A stretch of 46,623 nucleotides of DNA from Saprospiraceae bacterium (GCA_020631405.1 JAHDHH010000008.1:38201-84823), one strand, 5' to 3'. Positions 36,101 to 43,686 are shown, counted from the first letter of the stretch. Translations and numbers: made by a program. The notes: a model not told the origin generated them from the letters alone.

Positions 36101-36106
36101 CATTCT

Positions 36107-36367
36107 ATGTCAGCAACAGAAAAAGAAAAATTAATCAAAGAAATCGACGAAGCTCTCAATGAGCTCAGACCACATCTTGCAGTGGATGGTGGTAATATAG
36201 AAGTAGTCGATCTCAAGGATGACAATACTGTGCAAATTAAATGGCTAGGTAATTGCGAATCTTGCTCAATGTCAGCAATGACTATGCGAGCTGGAGTGGA
36301 GCAGACTATCAAGCAAAAGATTCCTCAAATTACTAATGTAGAAGCAGTCAACGGAGTAGGAGTATGA
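36107..36367 (+). CDS. NifU C-terminal (Nfu) domain Fe-S scaffold protein
   Basis: Encodes 86 aa, a stand-alone Nfu domain. The residues LNELRPHLAVDGGNIEVVDL and the cluster-ligating CxxC (C50 and C53 in GNCESCSMSAMT), then MRAGVEQTIKQKIPQI, match the family. Known role: transient Fe-S scaffold or carrier. It lies directly after the Mrp-type carrier but has its own promoter, and it overlaps pyrF by 4 nt (ATGA), so pyrF translation is probably coupled to it. Confidence 0.95.
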   Translation: MSATEKEKLIKEIDEALNELRPHLAVDGGNIEVVDLKDDNTVQIKWLGNCESCSMSAMTMRAGVEQTIKQKIPQITNVEAVNGVGV

Positions 36368-37179
36368 TCGTAAAGAATGCTGATTGGTTGCACCAACAGA
36401 TACTAGAAAAAGAATCTTTTCTCTGTGTTGGATTAGATTCTGATATGGCTAAATTGCCAGCATGTGTACATAATACACCAAATCCTTTAGTGACATTTAA
36501 TAAGAGTATTATTGATAGTACAGCTCCCTATTGTGTTGCTTACAAAATCAATACGGCATTTTATGAGTCATTAGGTATTATGGGATTTGAAGCTCTAGAG
36601 CAAACTATAGAGTATATACCAAAGACTCACTTGATCATTGCTGATGCAAAGCGTGGTGACATTGGCAATACAAGCTTACAATATGCCAAAGCCTTTTTTG
36701 AAACCTTTGAATGTGATGGGCTGACAGTAGCGCCTTACATGGGAGAAGACTCCTTGAAGCCTTTCTTGAGTTATGAAAATAAGTGGACTATCATCCTGGC
36801 TTTGACATCCAATATGGGAAGTCAAGATTTTCAGATGGTGGAGTCTAGCCAAGGAAAACCACTCTATAAGCAAGTACTGGAAACAACTAAGCAGTGGGGT
36901 ACTACTGACCAACTCATGTATGTTGTGGGAGCAACTAAGCCAGAATATTTGTCTGAGATTAGGGCTATTGTCCCTGACCACTTTTTACTAGTACCTGGAG
37001 TAGGTGCTCAAGGAGGAAGCTTAGAACAAGTGTATAAGCATGGAGCAAACAACCAAGTTGGTTTGCTAGTCAATAGCTCACGAGGAATCATCTTTAGCTC
37101 TAAAGAAAATGACTATGCAGAAGCTGCCGGTCAGGCAGCAAAGGTCATTCAGCAAAGCATGAAACAACTCATGAGTTAG
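36364..37179 (+). CDS. pyrF: Orotidine 5'-phosphate decarboxylase (type 2)
   Basis: Encodes 271 aa, the length of the type 2 subfamily. LCVGLDSDMAKLP (substrate-binding Asp), the catalytic ADAKRGDIGNTS (Lys and Asp), VAPYMGEDSL and LLVPGVGAQGG are all present. Known role: decarboxylates OMP to UMP, the last step of pyrimidine synthesis. Its start overlaps the end of the Nfu gene. The stop codon sits inside a palindrome (37173-37187) that may belong to the marR control region. Confidence 0.96.
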   Translation: MIVKNADWLHQQILEKESFLCVGLDSDMAKLPACVHNTPNPLVTFNKSIIDSTAPYCVAYKINTAFYESLGIMGFEALEQTIEYIPKTHLIIADAKRGDIGNTSLQYAKAFFETFECDGLTVAPYMGEDSLKPFLSYENKWTIILALTSNMGSQDFQMVESSQGKPLYKQVLETTKQWGTTDQLMYVVGATKPEYLSEIRAIVPDHFLLVPGVGAQGGSLEQVYKHGANNQVGLLVNSSRGIIFSSKENDYAEAAGQAAKVIQQSMKQLMS

Positions 37180-37201
37180 GCTAACTCAAAGTTTAAACTT
37201 T
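37173..37201 (+). promoter_or_regulatory. Two adjacent palindromes upstream of marR (candidate operator)
   Basis: GAGTTAG-G-CTAACTC (37173-37187) is a perfect 7+1+7 inverted repeat, directly followed by the perfect 14-bp palindrome AAAGTTTAAACTTT (37188-37201). MarR proteins bind palindromes of this size, often their own. The first repeat includes the pyrF stop and could alternatively act in termination. Confidence 0.45.
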
Positions 37202-37234
37202 TCATTAGAGTCGATGTTTATGCATTGAATCCAT

Positions 37235-37242
37235 TATATTTG
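37235..37242 (+). promoter_or_regulatory. -7 promoter element of the marR gene (TATATTTG)
   Basis: Exact TAnnTTTG match ending 8 nt before ATG 37251, giving a predicted leader of 0-3 nt. Confidence 0.55.
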
Positions 37243-37250
37243 TATACTCC

Positions 37251-37700
37251 ATGAAACTACTACAGGCTATCCAACAATCTAAACCCTTCAAAGACGCTAG
37301 GGAGCATGTTGTTGTAAATATAAAATATACACATAGCTGGTTGGTAAATGAGCAAAAGAAGCACTTAGATTGCTTTGGCATTACTGAAAAGCAGTACAAT
37401 ATTTTAAGAATATTAAAGGGAAGTGATGACTCTCTTTCAACTGCGGATATCAGAGATAGGATGATAGATAAAATGTCAGATGTCAGTCGTATAGTAGATA
37501 GGATGGATAGTAAGCAATTGGTCAAAAAGTCATCCCGGGCAGAGGACAGACGAAAAATAAATGTAACAATAACAGAGCAGGGCATTGCCTTACTCGAAAA
37601 GATGAATAAAGAGGTCATTTGTGAATTTCAAAATATGATTAACCTTGACCAAAATGAAGCAGACACCCTAAATAAGCTTTTGGATAAACTCAGAAGCTAG
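37251..37700 (+). CDS. MarR-family transcriptional regulator
   Basis: Encodes 149 aa. The winged helix-turn-helix carries GITEKQYNILRILKGS, LSTADIRDRMIDKMSDVSRI (recognition helix), RMDSKQLVKKS and the wing RAEDRRKINVTITEQGIALL, all standard MarR. N- and C-terminal helices would form the dimer interface. The ligand is unknown, and no efflux or catabolic gene is adjacent in the same direction. Two tight palindromes upstream are candidate self-regulatory sites. An intrinsic terminator follows. Confidence 0.92.
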   Translation: MKLLQAIQQSKPFKDAREHVVVNIKYTHSWLVNEQKKHLDCFGITEKQYNILRILKGSDDSLSTADIRDRMIDKMSDVSRIVDRMDSKQLVKKSSRAEDRRKINVTITEQGIALLEKMNKEVICEFQNMINLDQNEADTLNKLLDKLRS

Positions 37701-37734
37701 TTTGCCCGGATTTATTCGCGTAACCCCAAGAAAG

Positions 37735-37763
37735 ATGGCCGTTGGATTCAACGGTCATTTTTT
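37735..37763 (+). terminator. Intrinsic terminator after marR
   Basis: A 10-bp stem, ATGGCCGTTG (37735-37744) with CAACGGTCAT (37749-37758, one G-U pair), has a GATT loop and then a T-run. It overlaps the stop codon of the convergent thioredoxin-like gene and could serve both directions. Confidence 0.85.
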
Positions 37764-38303
37764 GTTTTTCTTCTTTTGTTGTGTTAACTGCTGTTTTCTA
37801 GCTTTTTGATAATCTTCAAAACTCATCCTTTTGTATGCCTCGTCTAATGCAAAGGCCAGTTCATCCTGTACAGCATCTGCTTCTTTGAACCCAGGAGAAA
37901 TGAGTACTCTAGAAAACTCTTCGTCTAAGATGATAAAATTAGGATAGCCGAGTTCCCCATTTGCAAGAGATAGGGCAAGTTCATGGTATCCTTTGAATCC
38001 ATTGTCAATGAAAATAAATTCTTTCCCGTTGAATTGAATAGTTTCTTTTTGCTCAGCATTAAACTTGATAGGGTAGAAGTGTTCGTTCAAGGTTGAGACC
38101 AATGATGGATCTTTGAAGGTAGAATTGTCCATATGCTTGCACCAGCCACACCAATCTGTATAGAGGTCGATATAGAGTTTCTTAGGGTTGTTTTGGTGCA
38201 TTTCCATTGCTACTTCCCAAGACAGCCAATTGACCTGTTCATCTTGAGCAATACCAACACTGCTCAAAGTAAAACCTAACACAAGAATTAAAAAGTACTT
38301 CAT
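37755..38303 (-). CDS. Periplasmic thioredoxin-family protein (CGWC)
   Basis: Encodes 182 aa. MKYFLILVLGFTLSSVGIAQ is a signal peptide, cleaved before Q or D. DLYTDWCGWCKHMDNSTF holds the redox pair C52/C55, and LGYPNFIILDEEF includes the cis-proline region of the thioredoxin fold. The C-terminus is a Lys/Gln-rich tail (QQLTQQKKKNKK). It should act in the envelope as a thiol-disulfide reductase or related protein. It is divergent from the exported methyltransferase-like gene and shares the DWCGWCK motif with the lipoprotein at 39520. The partner is unknown. Confidence 0.88.
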   Translation of the reverse strand: MKYFLILVLGFTLSSVGIAQDEQVNWLSWEVAMEMHQNNPKKLYIDLYTDWCGWCKHMDNSTFKDPSLVSTLNEHFYPIKFNAEQKETIQFNGKEFIFIDNGFKGYHELALSLANGELGYPNFIILDEEFSRVLISPGFKEADAVQDELAFALDEAYKRMSFEDYQKARKQQLTQQKKKNKK

Positions 38304-38453
38304 AGAATTGGGTATGAATTAAAGACACCAAGTTAACTGAATTAGCAAACTAAAGCTGTTAACAATTGACTAAAGTTTATCAAGAGTTTAAGCGTTATAT
38401 TATTCCAATAATAGGTCTTACGTTTTAGGCTTGATTTACTATTTTTACAAGTA

Positions 38454-39374
38454 ATGAAAAGACTTGTCAAGCTTTTGTTAATAATTACAACCTTGCTTGC
38501 CGGATTCCAATCTGGGCAAGCTCAGTCCAAAGAAGACCGCGTTGAATTTATCATCAAAATAGGTAAGTCTATGAAGACGTTGCGAAATCATGCAGTCCAG
38601 CAAAGTGATTCCCTGAAGGTCAAGAATCTAGTATCTCAGCTTGTTGCTTTTGATACAATACCCCTAGTTCAGAAGTACCTCTCGTATCAATTGCAACAAC
38701 TGGCAGGTATTGAGTATTCATCATCAGCTGACTCTGTTCAGAGAGAACGTTTTAAGAGTATTGTAGAGCACTTGCCAGAAGACCACAAAGAAGTCATAGC
38801 CCAAAACGAACGCATCTTTATGTTGATGAACAAAGGTATCGTAAGAGTCGATACTTCGCTAGCAGTTTGGAAACGCAGCAGCAGATACTTCGAAATCTAT
38901 ACTTTGGATATTCAACCAAAACAGACAGTGCTTGAAGTCGGTGGCGGAATGGGTGTTGATATCATGTTAATGGCACTGACATATCCTTTGACCACTTTCA
39001 TCATGAACGAGGTAGATAGTACTAGTGTTAATTATGTCTGTGCCTACGCTTCAGAAATGTCAATCAATAACCTAAAAGTTGTCTTGGGTAGCGATTCTGA
39101 TACTCATTGTCAAGACAGTGTCGATCGGGTTTTTGTCAAGAGAGCACTACATCATTTTTCCAAGCCTGAGATGATGTTGAACAGCATTAAGTCTGATATG
39201 AAGCCTAATGCTAAGCTACTTTTAATAGAGAATGTCTTGAATAAAAGAAGAAAAGGGTGTAATCTGGCAATGACTCAAAGGGCTATCCATAAAGTCATGA
39301 GGCAGTCTAAATTCAAGCGAATAGAAATGTATAAGAAAAGAAGCCGTTTAGTCGAGACCTATGTATTGCGTTAG
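38454..39374 (+). CDS. Exported protein with a class I methyltransferase fold
   Basis: Encodes 306 aa. MKRLVKLLLIITTLLAGFQS, followed by GQA|Q, is a convincing Sec signal peptide. A helical domain (~25-135) precedes a Rossmann-type methyltransferase core: motif I VLEVGGGMGV (159-168), the acidic strand end FIMNEVDST (183-191), the VDRVFVKRALHHFSKPEMML segment and KLLLIENVL. This resembles SAM-dependent methyltransferases, but export would place it where SAM is not known to be available. Either it acts on another ligand, is inactive, or the N-terminus is a membrane anchor. A degenerate -7 element (TATTTTTA, 38440-38447) ends 6 nt before the ATG. It is flanked by two CGWC thioredoxin-like envelope proteins. 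Confidence 0.78.
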   Translation: MKRLVKLLLIITTLLAGFQSGQAQSKEDRVEFIIKIGKSMKTLRNHAVQQSDSLKVKNLVSQLVAFDTIPLVQKYLSYQLQQLAGIEYSSSADSVQRERFKSIVEHLPEDHKEVIAQNERIFMLMNKGIVRVDTSLAVWKRSSRYFEIYTLDIQPKQTVLEVGGGMGVDIMLMALTYPLTTFIMNEVDSTSVNYVCAYASEMSINNLKVVLGSDSDTHCQDSVDRVFVKRALHHFSKPEMMLNSIKSDMKPNAKLLLIENVLNKRRKGCNLAMTQRAIHKVMRQSKFKRIEMYKKRSRLVETYVLR

Positions 39375-39498
39375 GTATTTAGCTGAAATACTCATATTTC
39401 TACCAAAATGTCTCGTAATTTCTAATTTATATACTCTTCCATAAACTAAATCTTTTGTAAATGCGATTAGTATACTAGATTGAAACTTAGAAATACTA

Positions 39499-39506
39499 TA
39501 TATTTG
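39499..39506 (+). promoter_or_regulatory. -7 promoter element (TATATTTG) of the thioredoxin-like lipoprotein gene
   Basis: Exact TAnnTTTG match with TTG at 39480-39482 (16-nt spacing), 13 nt before the ATG at 39520. Confidence 0.6.
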
Positions 39507-39519
39507 TTCAAATTTTAAT

Positions 39520-40152
39520 ATGATGAAAAAAGTACTTTGTTATATAGCGTTAATTGGTTTGGTGGCATGTAGTGGTTCTGAAACTGCTAAAGTTGCAGAT
39601 ACTTCAGCTACACCTGCTCAAGCTAATCAAACGACAACTCAAAGACCAGTGGTCAAGAATCCTGTTGTTAGTAAGCCACAGATAACTAGGAAGACGACGC
39701 CTCAAGCGGCTCCACCTAGAGATCCTAACAAGCCATATACAGCAAAGAATGAAGGTTGGTCAGTTAGCCTTGACGAAGCATTTGCTGAGTCAAAAAAGAC
39801 AGGAAAGCCAATATTGGCAAACTTTACTGGAAGTGACTGGTGTGGATGGTGCAAGAGATTAGATAAGTCAGTATTTCACCAGCCAGGATTTGAAAAATGG
39901 GCTGAAAAAAATGTCGTATTACTAGAGCTTGACTTCCCTAGAAGATTCCAGGTGCCTGCAGAGGTAGCGGCTCAGAATAGAAGCTTGCAACAGTCATTCG
40001 GCGTAAGAGGGTATCCTACCATTTGGCTATTTGACGCGGACAAAGATGCAAGCGGCAAGTATAGCTTCCAAGCTCTTGGAAAGACTGGATATACTAAGAC
40101 TCTCGAAGAGTTCCAATCTACAATCGGAGGATATATGTCTAAGAGAGGTTAA
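39520..40152 (+). CDS. Thioredoxin-like lipoprotein (CGWC)
   Basis: Encodes 210 aa; the second codon is also ATG. The lipobox LVAC (C17) after MMKKVLCYIALIG predicts lipidation. A Thr/Pro/Gln-rich linker (~20-75) tethers a thioredoxin-fold domain. FTGSDWCGWCKRLDKSVF carries C108/C111, and GVRGYPTIWLFDAD has the cis-proline. This is the DUF255/thioredoxin_7-like group typical of envelope disulfide reductases. It is paralogous in motif to the 37755-38303 protein. It has its own promoter and a good terminator, so it is monocistronic. Its substrate is unknown. Confidence 0.9.
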   Translation: MMKKVLCYIALIGLVACSGSETAKVADTSATPAQANQTTTQRPVVKNPVVSKPQITRKTTPQAAPPRDPNKPYTAKNEGWSVSLDEAFAESKKTGKPILANFTGSDWCGWCKRLDKSVFHQPGFEKWAEKNVVLLELDFPRRFQVPAEVAAQNRSLQQSFGVRGYPTIWLFDADKDASGKYSFQALGKTGYTKTLEEFQSTIGGYMSKRG

Positions 40153-40177
40153 AACTCTAGTTAGAAATAAAATATAG

Positions 40178-40207
40178 AAAAGGGAAGGAGAAATCTTTCC
40201 CTTTTTT
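40178..40207 (+). terminator. Intrinsic terminator after the thioredoxin-like lipoprotein gene
   Basis: AAAAGGGAA (40178-40186) pairs with TTCCCTTTT (40197-40205) around a 10-nt loop and runs into a T-tract. It lies 25 bp after the stop codon. Confidence 0.8.
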
Positions 40208-40249
40208 CGTATGTGTCCATCGTGAATCACACTCACCTTGCATTCCGCC

Positions 40250-40711
40250 TCAACTGATATTGATAATTTGAATGTTTCTGCCATTGAAGGTAATGGCATC
40301 GCCTACTGACTTTCCAAGAAGCTGAGTGCCGATTGGCGAAGTCACCGAGACGCAATAGCATAGCAGCCCTTGAACACTTACCTTGCCAATACCGATAGCA
40401 ATAAAGTAATGACCAGAAGTAGTACTGACCAAACTGCCCAACATGGCAGTGGAATTGGCTTGGTTGATATTAATGCTATGCAATGTCTCTCTGACGAGGT
40501 TAGCCTCGTGGAGTTGCTGTTTCAATTTGTCTTCTTCAAGATGCGTCATCGCAACACTAGTCTCATATTTGTCACCTGCACTGTTCTTAGTATCACCAGT
40601 CTTAGATTCTTGGATTGATGCCAGAGAGACTTGTATGGTGTGCAGTCTTTGTGCTACGCTATCTTTACAAGAATTGTACAGAGCTAGTTTAATGTCCTGG
40701 TTGTTCTCCAT
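40250..40711 (-). CDS. GreA/GreB-like (Rnk-type) C-terminal domain protein
   Basis: Encodes 153 aa. The N-terminal ~75 residues form a helical hairpin-like region (KYETSVAMTHLEEDKLKQQL), and the C-terminal part (SPIGTQLLGKSVGDAITFNG) is the FKBP-like domain of GreA/GreB. The Asp-Glu pair at the Gre coiled-coil tip that stimulates transcript cleavage is not evident, so it may bind RNA polymerase without cleavage activity (inference). Its ATG follows the upstream DUF4375 gene after 1 nt, so the two are translationally coupled. Similar proteins in Bacteroidota are often loosely annotated. Confidence 0.8.
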   Translation of the reverse strand: MENNQDIKLALYNSCKDSVAQRLHTIQVSLASIQESKTGDTKNSAGDKYETSVAMTHLEEDKLKQQLHEANLVRETLHSININQANSTAMLGSLVSTTSGHYFIAIGIGKVSVQGLLCYCVSVTSPIGTQLLGKSVGDAITFNGRNIQIINIS

Positions 40712-40712
40712 G

Positions 40713-41186
40713 TTATTTGACTATGGCTTGTAGGTAGTTGCCAAGCAGTGTTTCTAAGTCTTCGACTCCGTGGAGATTGTCATAGAGGATATCCATCGCA
40801 TAGAGTTGTTCTTTTTGTAAGTCTGTCAGTTGGATTTCAAATACAAATGCCTTGTACGCTTCATCTAGGAGTCCTGTTGGATTGACGATTGGCAATGAAC
40901 TATTCACAATGTTAGCACTTGCTAGCGCTTTGATTTCATTCAATACATGGATGATTTCTGGAGCAAATATCCCGAGAGAAGCTTCATAGAATTCTGCAAA
41001 GCCACCATTTGTTACAGTTTGATTTAACCTTACGATCAAATAGACCATTTTCTCAGGGGTAGTGAGTTTCTGAACCACCTGATACCATTCTGACCAATTG
41101 GTATGATCAAAACTAGAGTCAGCTAACTGTTGATTGGCCGAAGTGTATAGTCGACTAATTAATGCTCTATTAGTTAAGTTCTCCAT
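40713..41186 (-). CDS. DUF4375 (DMP19-like) family protein
   Basis: Encodes 157 aa, soluble and mainly helical. The motif TVTNGGFAEFYEAS with the following LGIFAPEIIHVLNEIKA is characteristic of DUF4375/DMP19-like proteins, and a C-terminal acidic helix (LEDLETLLGNYL-like) follows. The function of the family is not established; DMP19 proteins have been described as DNA mimics, but that transfer is weak here. It is encoded immediately upstream of, and probably coupled to, the Gre-like gene. Confidence 0.75.
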   Translation of the reverse strand: MENLTNRALISRLYTSANQQLADSSFDHTNWSEWYQVVQKLTTPEKMVYLIVRLNQTVTNGGFAEFYEASLGIFAPEIIHVLNEIKALASANIVNSSLPIVNPTGLLDEAYKAFVFEIQLTDLQKEQLYAMDILYDNLHGVEDLETLLGNYLQAIVK

Positions 41187-41237
41187 TAGTTTTTATCATG
41201 TTTTAGCAGAGTGTGGTTCTTTTCTGTTTGCCATTTT

Positions 41238-42002
41238 TCAATTATCACATTCAATCTCTCTGAAATCTATAACAATCAGTTCTTGATTTGTAGATAAGAG
41301 TACAACTTCTATTTTTTGATAAGTCGACTTAATGTTGTCGACGACTATATGCCTGGAGCATATCTGATTATCAGTGTTGTATTCGAATTCTAATGGGCAA
41401 GTGATTAGACACCAAACTAGACAATCATCTGGATCAGATGATACGCAATTTTTAGGCTTCTTCTTAACCCACTTCTGATTATTAGAGCTCTCATCGATTT
41501 GTGAAATATGATTATAGGTTTTTACATGCTCGCTCCAGGTTATACTATTACTTACAGATATTTCGTCAACACTATATTCTTCAGGAGAAAAAATCCCTCT
41601 TGTTGTATTAATATCATAACAATTCGAAGAAAGAAATAATTCTTCATTCTTATCTTGGTTATAATTGATATTGGCCCACATTGATGTGTTTTCAAGAATG
41701 AGTTTACTTTGTTGTATTAATGAATCCAGTTCAGACTCAATACTCTGTATTGCACGGATATCTTTACTTCTTAAGCGCTTTCTTTTAGATATCAATGCTT
41801 TTTCATTGATCAGCTTCTCTTGATCTAGTTGATTCTGGGTTGACAAGTTATCGTAGTACTCTAGGTAAAATTCTTTCTGTTCTGGATAGTATCTATCTAC
41901 ATCTTTTGGAGTAATCAAAACTGCAGATTGGGCAACTAACGTAAATGCATGAGCTATAAAGCACAATGTAATTAGCAAAGATGGTAGTGTAGACTTGTTC
42001 AT
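41238..42002 (-). CDS. Secreted protein of unknown function
   Basis: Encodes 254 aa from ATG 42002 (MNKSTLPSLLITLCFIAHAF); a TTG at 42008 would add two residues. A signal peptide ends at about LVAQ|SAV. The mature protein starts with ITPKDVDRYYPEQKEFYLEY, then a helical Lys/Arg/Glu-rich stretch (KALISKRKRLRSKDIRAIQS). The C-terminal half has cysteines in CVSSDPDDCLVWCLITCPLE that could form disulfides. I recognise no domain. It starts 14 bp after the aldolase stop codon, so it is probably transcribed with the catabolic genes although its sequence gives no link to that pathway. Confidence 0.7.
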   Translation of the reverse strand: MNKSTLPSLLITLCFIAHAFTLVAQSAVLITPKDVDRYYPEQKEFYLEYYDNLSTQNQLDQEKLINEKALISKRKRLRSKDIRAIQSIESELDSLIQQSKLILENTSMWANINYNQDKNEELFLSSNCYDINTTRGIFSPEEYSVDEISVSNSITWSEHVKTYNHISQIDESSNNQKWVKKKPKNCVSSDPDDCLVWCLITCPLEFEYNTDNQICSRHIVVDNIKSTYQKIEVVLLSTNQELIVIDFREIECDN

Positions 42003-42016
42003 GATCAAGGGACTTC

Positions 42017-43030
42017 TTATTGACTTAGATTTTTCATATCCAGCGCCACATCCACAATCATATCTTCTTGACCACCAACCATATTTCTGTTGCCAAGTTC
42101 TTGTAAGATTGCTCGTGTATCTAGGCCATACTTATCAGCAGCTCTTTCGGCATGGAGTAAGAAACTAGAGTAAACTCCAGCATACCCAAGTGACAAAGTC
42201 TCCCGATCTACTCTCACAGGTCTAGTCTGCAATGGTCGGATCACATCATCGGCCAAATCCATCAACTGATACAGGTCAGAGTTAGTTTTTACTCCCATCT
42301 TATTAAGCACCGCAATCAATACCTCCAGAGGGCAATTGCCCGCTCCTGCTCCCATTCCTGCCAATGAAGCATCCATTCTATTAGCGCCATGCTGCATGGC
42401 TACAATGGTATTAGCGACACCTAGCGATAGGTTATGATGACAATGAATACCAATTTCAGTTTCATCTTTTAATATATCTCGGAATGCCTTGATACGATCT
42501 ATCACACCATCCATCATTAGTGCTCCGGCAGAATCCGTTACATAGACACAGTCTGCACCAGCATCTTCCATGATCTTAGCCTGTTCGGCTAGTTTGCTCG
42601 GCTTATTCATATGTGCCATCATAAGGAAGCCACCTACGTCCATCCCTAGCTTTTTGGCAGCATCGATATGTTGGGGTGAAATATCTGCCTCTGTACAATG
42701 TGTAGCTACTCTCACAGATTCAACACCAAGGTCTCGAGCCTTCTTCAAGTCATGAATAGTAGCTATACCAGGCAAGATCAGCGTTGTAAGCTTAGCATGT
42801 TTGAGCTCCTCTTTAATCCCAGCCAACCAGTCCCAGTCTGTATGTTTGCCGAACCCGTAATTAAAGCTACCTCCAGCAAGGCCATCACCATGGGCAATTT
42901 CTATAGCATCCACTCCAGCTTTGTCAAGAGCCAGAGCTATTGCTTTTACTTTATCCTTACCATATTGATGTCTGATAGCATGCATGCCGTCACGAAGGGT
43001 TACGTCTTGGATGTAGGGCAGATGAGCCAT
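42017..43030 (-). CDS. 4-hydroxy-2-oxovalerate aldolase (DmpG/BphI/MhpE family)
   Basis: Encodes 337 aa, the family length. TLRDG (11-15; R and D of the active site), GGSFNYGFG and [12 protein letters not shown] with H196/H198 as metal ligands are present, followed by the C-terminal communication domain ([20 protein letters not shown]). Known role: a Mn-dependent class II aldolase cleaving 4-hydroxy-2-oxovalerate to pyruvate and acetaldehyde. It forms a channelling complex with the acylating acetaldehyde dehydrogenase encoded just upstream at 43687-44616. In this genome the two genes are separated by an inserted four-helix-bundle gene, an unusual arrangement. The upstream -7 candidate TACATTTA is degenerate. 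Confidence 0.95.
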   Translation of the reverse strand: MAHLPYIQDVTLRDGMHAIRHQYGKDKVKAIALALDKAGVDAIEIAHGDGLAGGSFNYGFGKHTDWDWLAGIKEELKHAKLTTLILPGIATIHDLKKARDLGVESVRVATHCTEADISPQHIDAAKKLGMDVGGFLMMAHMNKPSKLAEQAKIMEDAGADCVYVTDSAGALMMDGVIDRIKAFRDILKDETEIGIHCHHNLSLGVANTIVAMQHGANRMDASLAGMGAGAGNCPLEVLIAVLNKMGVKTNSDLYQLMDLADDVIRPLQTRPVRVDRETLSLGYAGVYSSFLLHAERAADKYGLDTRAILQELGNRNMVGGQEDMIVDVALDMKNLSQ

Positions 43031-43104
43031 ATTCTTTGCTTTAATTTTTTAGACTAAATGTAGTCATTATGTTTTGCTTAAAATGAAATTCCATTGTTCA
43101 AGAA

Positions 43105-43560
43105 CCAAAATCCAAAGTGCATTTATTTACAAGGTAAAGACTATTTAAATTACTTAAGAACTTAGTTTATTTATGATAGCTGATAGTATCTTTCTTAATT
43201 GATTTGCTTCATCGATTAAACTATCAATTGTTTCAATGCTTATTTCACCTGATTCGTTAGAACCTCTAATGATAGTGAGCCAGTAGACAGTTTCCTTTGC
43301 TTCCTTCCTTGCAATCTTCATCCTAAAGACTAAGTCTTTTTCACCAAGTTTTTCATTAGCTTCAATATAGTTGGCTCCGATCGAACCTGAAGACTTAATT
43401 ACCTGTTTGCCATCTTCAAAAGATGCAGTATTTCGAGGTAGGTTTTTTACAAAGAGCCTAACGTCAATAGCAAATTTCAATGCACGACATTCAAGTTCAT
43501 TCATGATGCTACACTTAATGTTTTTTGGATTTTGATCATTATGGAAAACAAGGATTTTGG
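43105..43560. repeat. A/T-rich inverted repeats flanking the four-helix-bundle gene
   Basis: CCAAAATCCAAA (43105-43116), just downstream of the gene, is complementary to TTTGGATTTTG (43524-43534; 11 bp) and to GGATTTTGG (43552-43560; 9 bp) upstream of it. Further degenerate GGATTT/GGAATTT copies lie at 43561-43670. They would allow the segment to fold into a stem around the gene, as 23S rRNA intervening sequences do. Confidence 0.45.
43154..43504 (-). CDS. Four-helix-bundle protein (23S rRNA intervening-sequence / S23 type)
   Basis: Encodes 116 aa from ATG 43504 (MNELECRALKFAIDVRLFVK); an in-frame ATG at 43606 would extend it through A/T-rich repeat sequence and is rejected. The pattern RLFVKNLPRN, SSGSIGANYIEANEKLGEKD and RMKIARKEAKETVYWLTIIR is the typical IVS/four-helix bundle family (about 115-125 aa). 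The family was first found as ORFs inside 23S rRNA intervening sequences and is widespread as stand-alone genes in Bacteroidota; its function is unresolved. It lies between the dehydrogenase and the aldolase of a catabolic operon, flanked by A/T-rich inverted repeats, which suggests acquisition as a unit. Confidence 0.9.
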   Translation of the reverse strand: MNELECRALKFAIDVRLFVKNLPRNTASFEDGKQVIKSSGSIGANYIEANEKLGEKDLVFRMKIARKEAKETVYWLTIIRGSNESGEISIETIDSLIDEANQLRKILSAIINKLSS

Positions 43561-43686
43561 AATTTAATCTAGTGGAATTTAAAAAAATTAGCTCACAGTT
43601 TTTCAATATTTTTAGATCTATTTAGTAGTTTTTGGGAAGCATGGGATTTGGGATTTAAAAGTTTGGAATTTTAAAAGTGTTTCAAC

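Noticed and set aside
38454..39374. Reading the signal peptide of the methyltransferase-like protein as a wrong start
   Set aside because: No downstream ATG precedes the methyltransferase core by a suitable distance except inside the helical domain (residue 40), and the promoter-like element sits just upstream of 38454.
43610..43680. Possible CRISPR-like or tandem repeat (GGGATTTGGGATTT and GGAATTT units)
   Set aside because: Units are short, degenerate and irregular, with no spacers; treated as part of the repeats around the four-helix-bundle gene.
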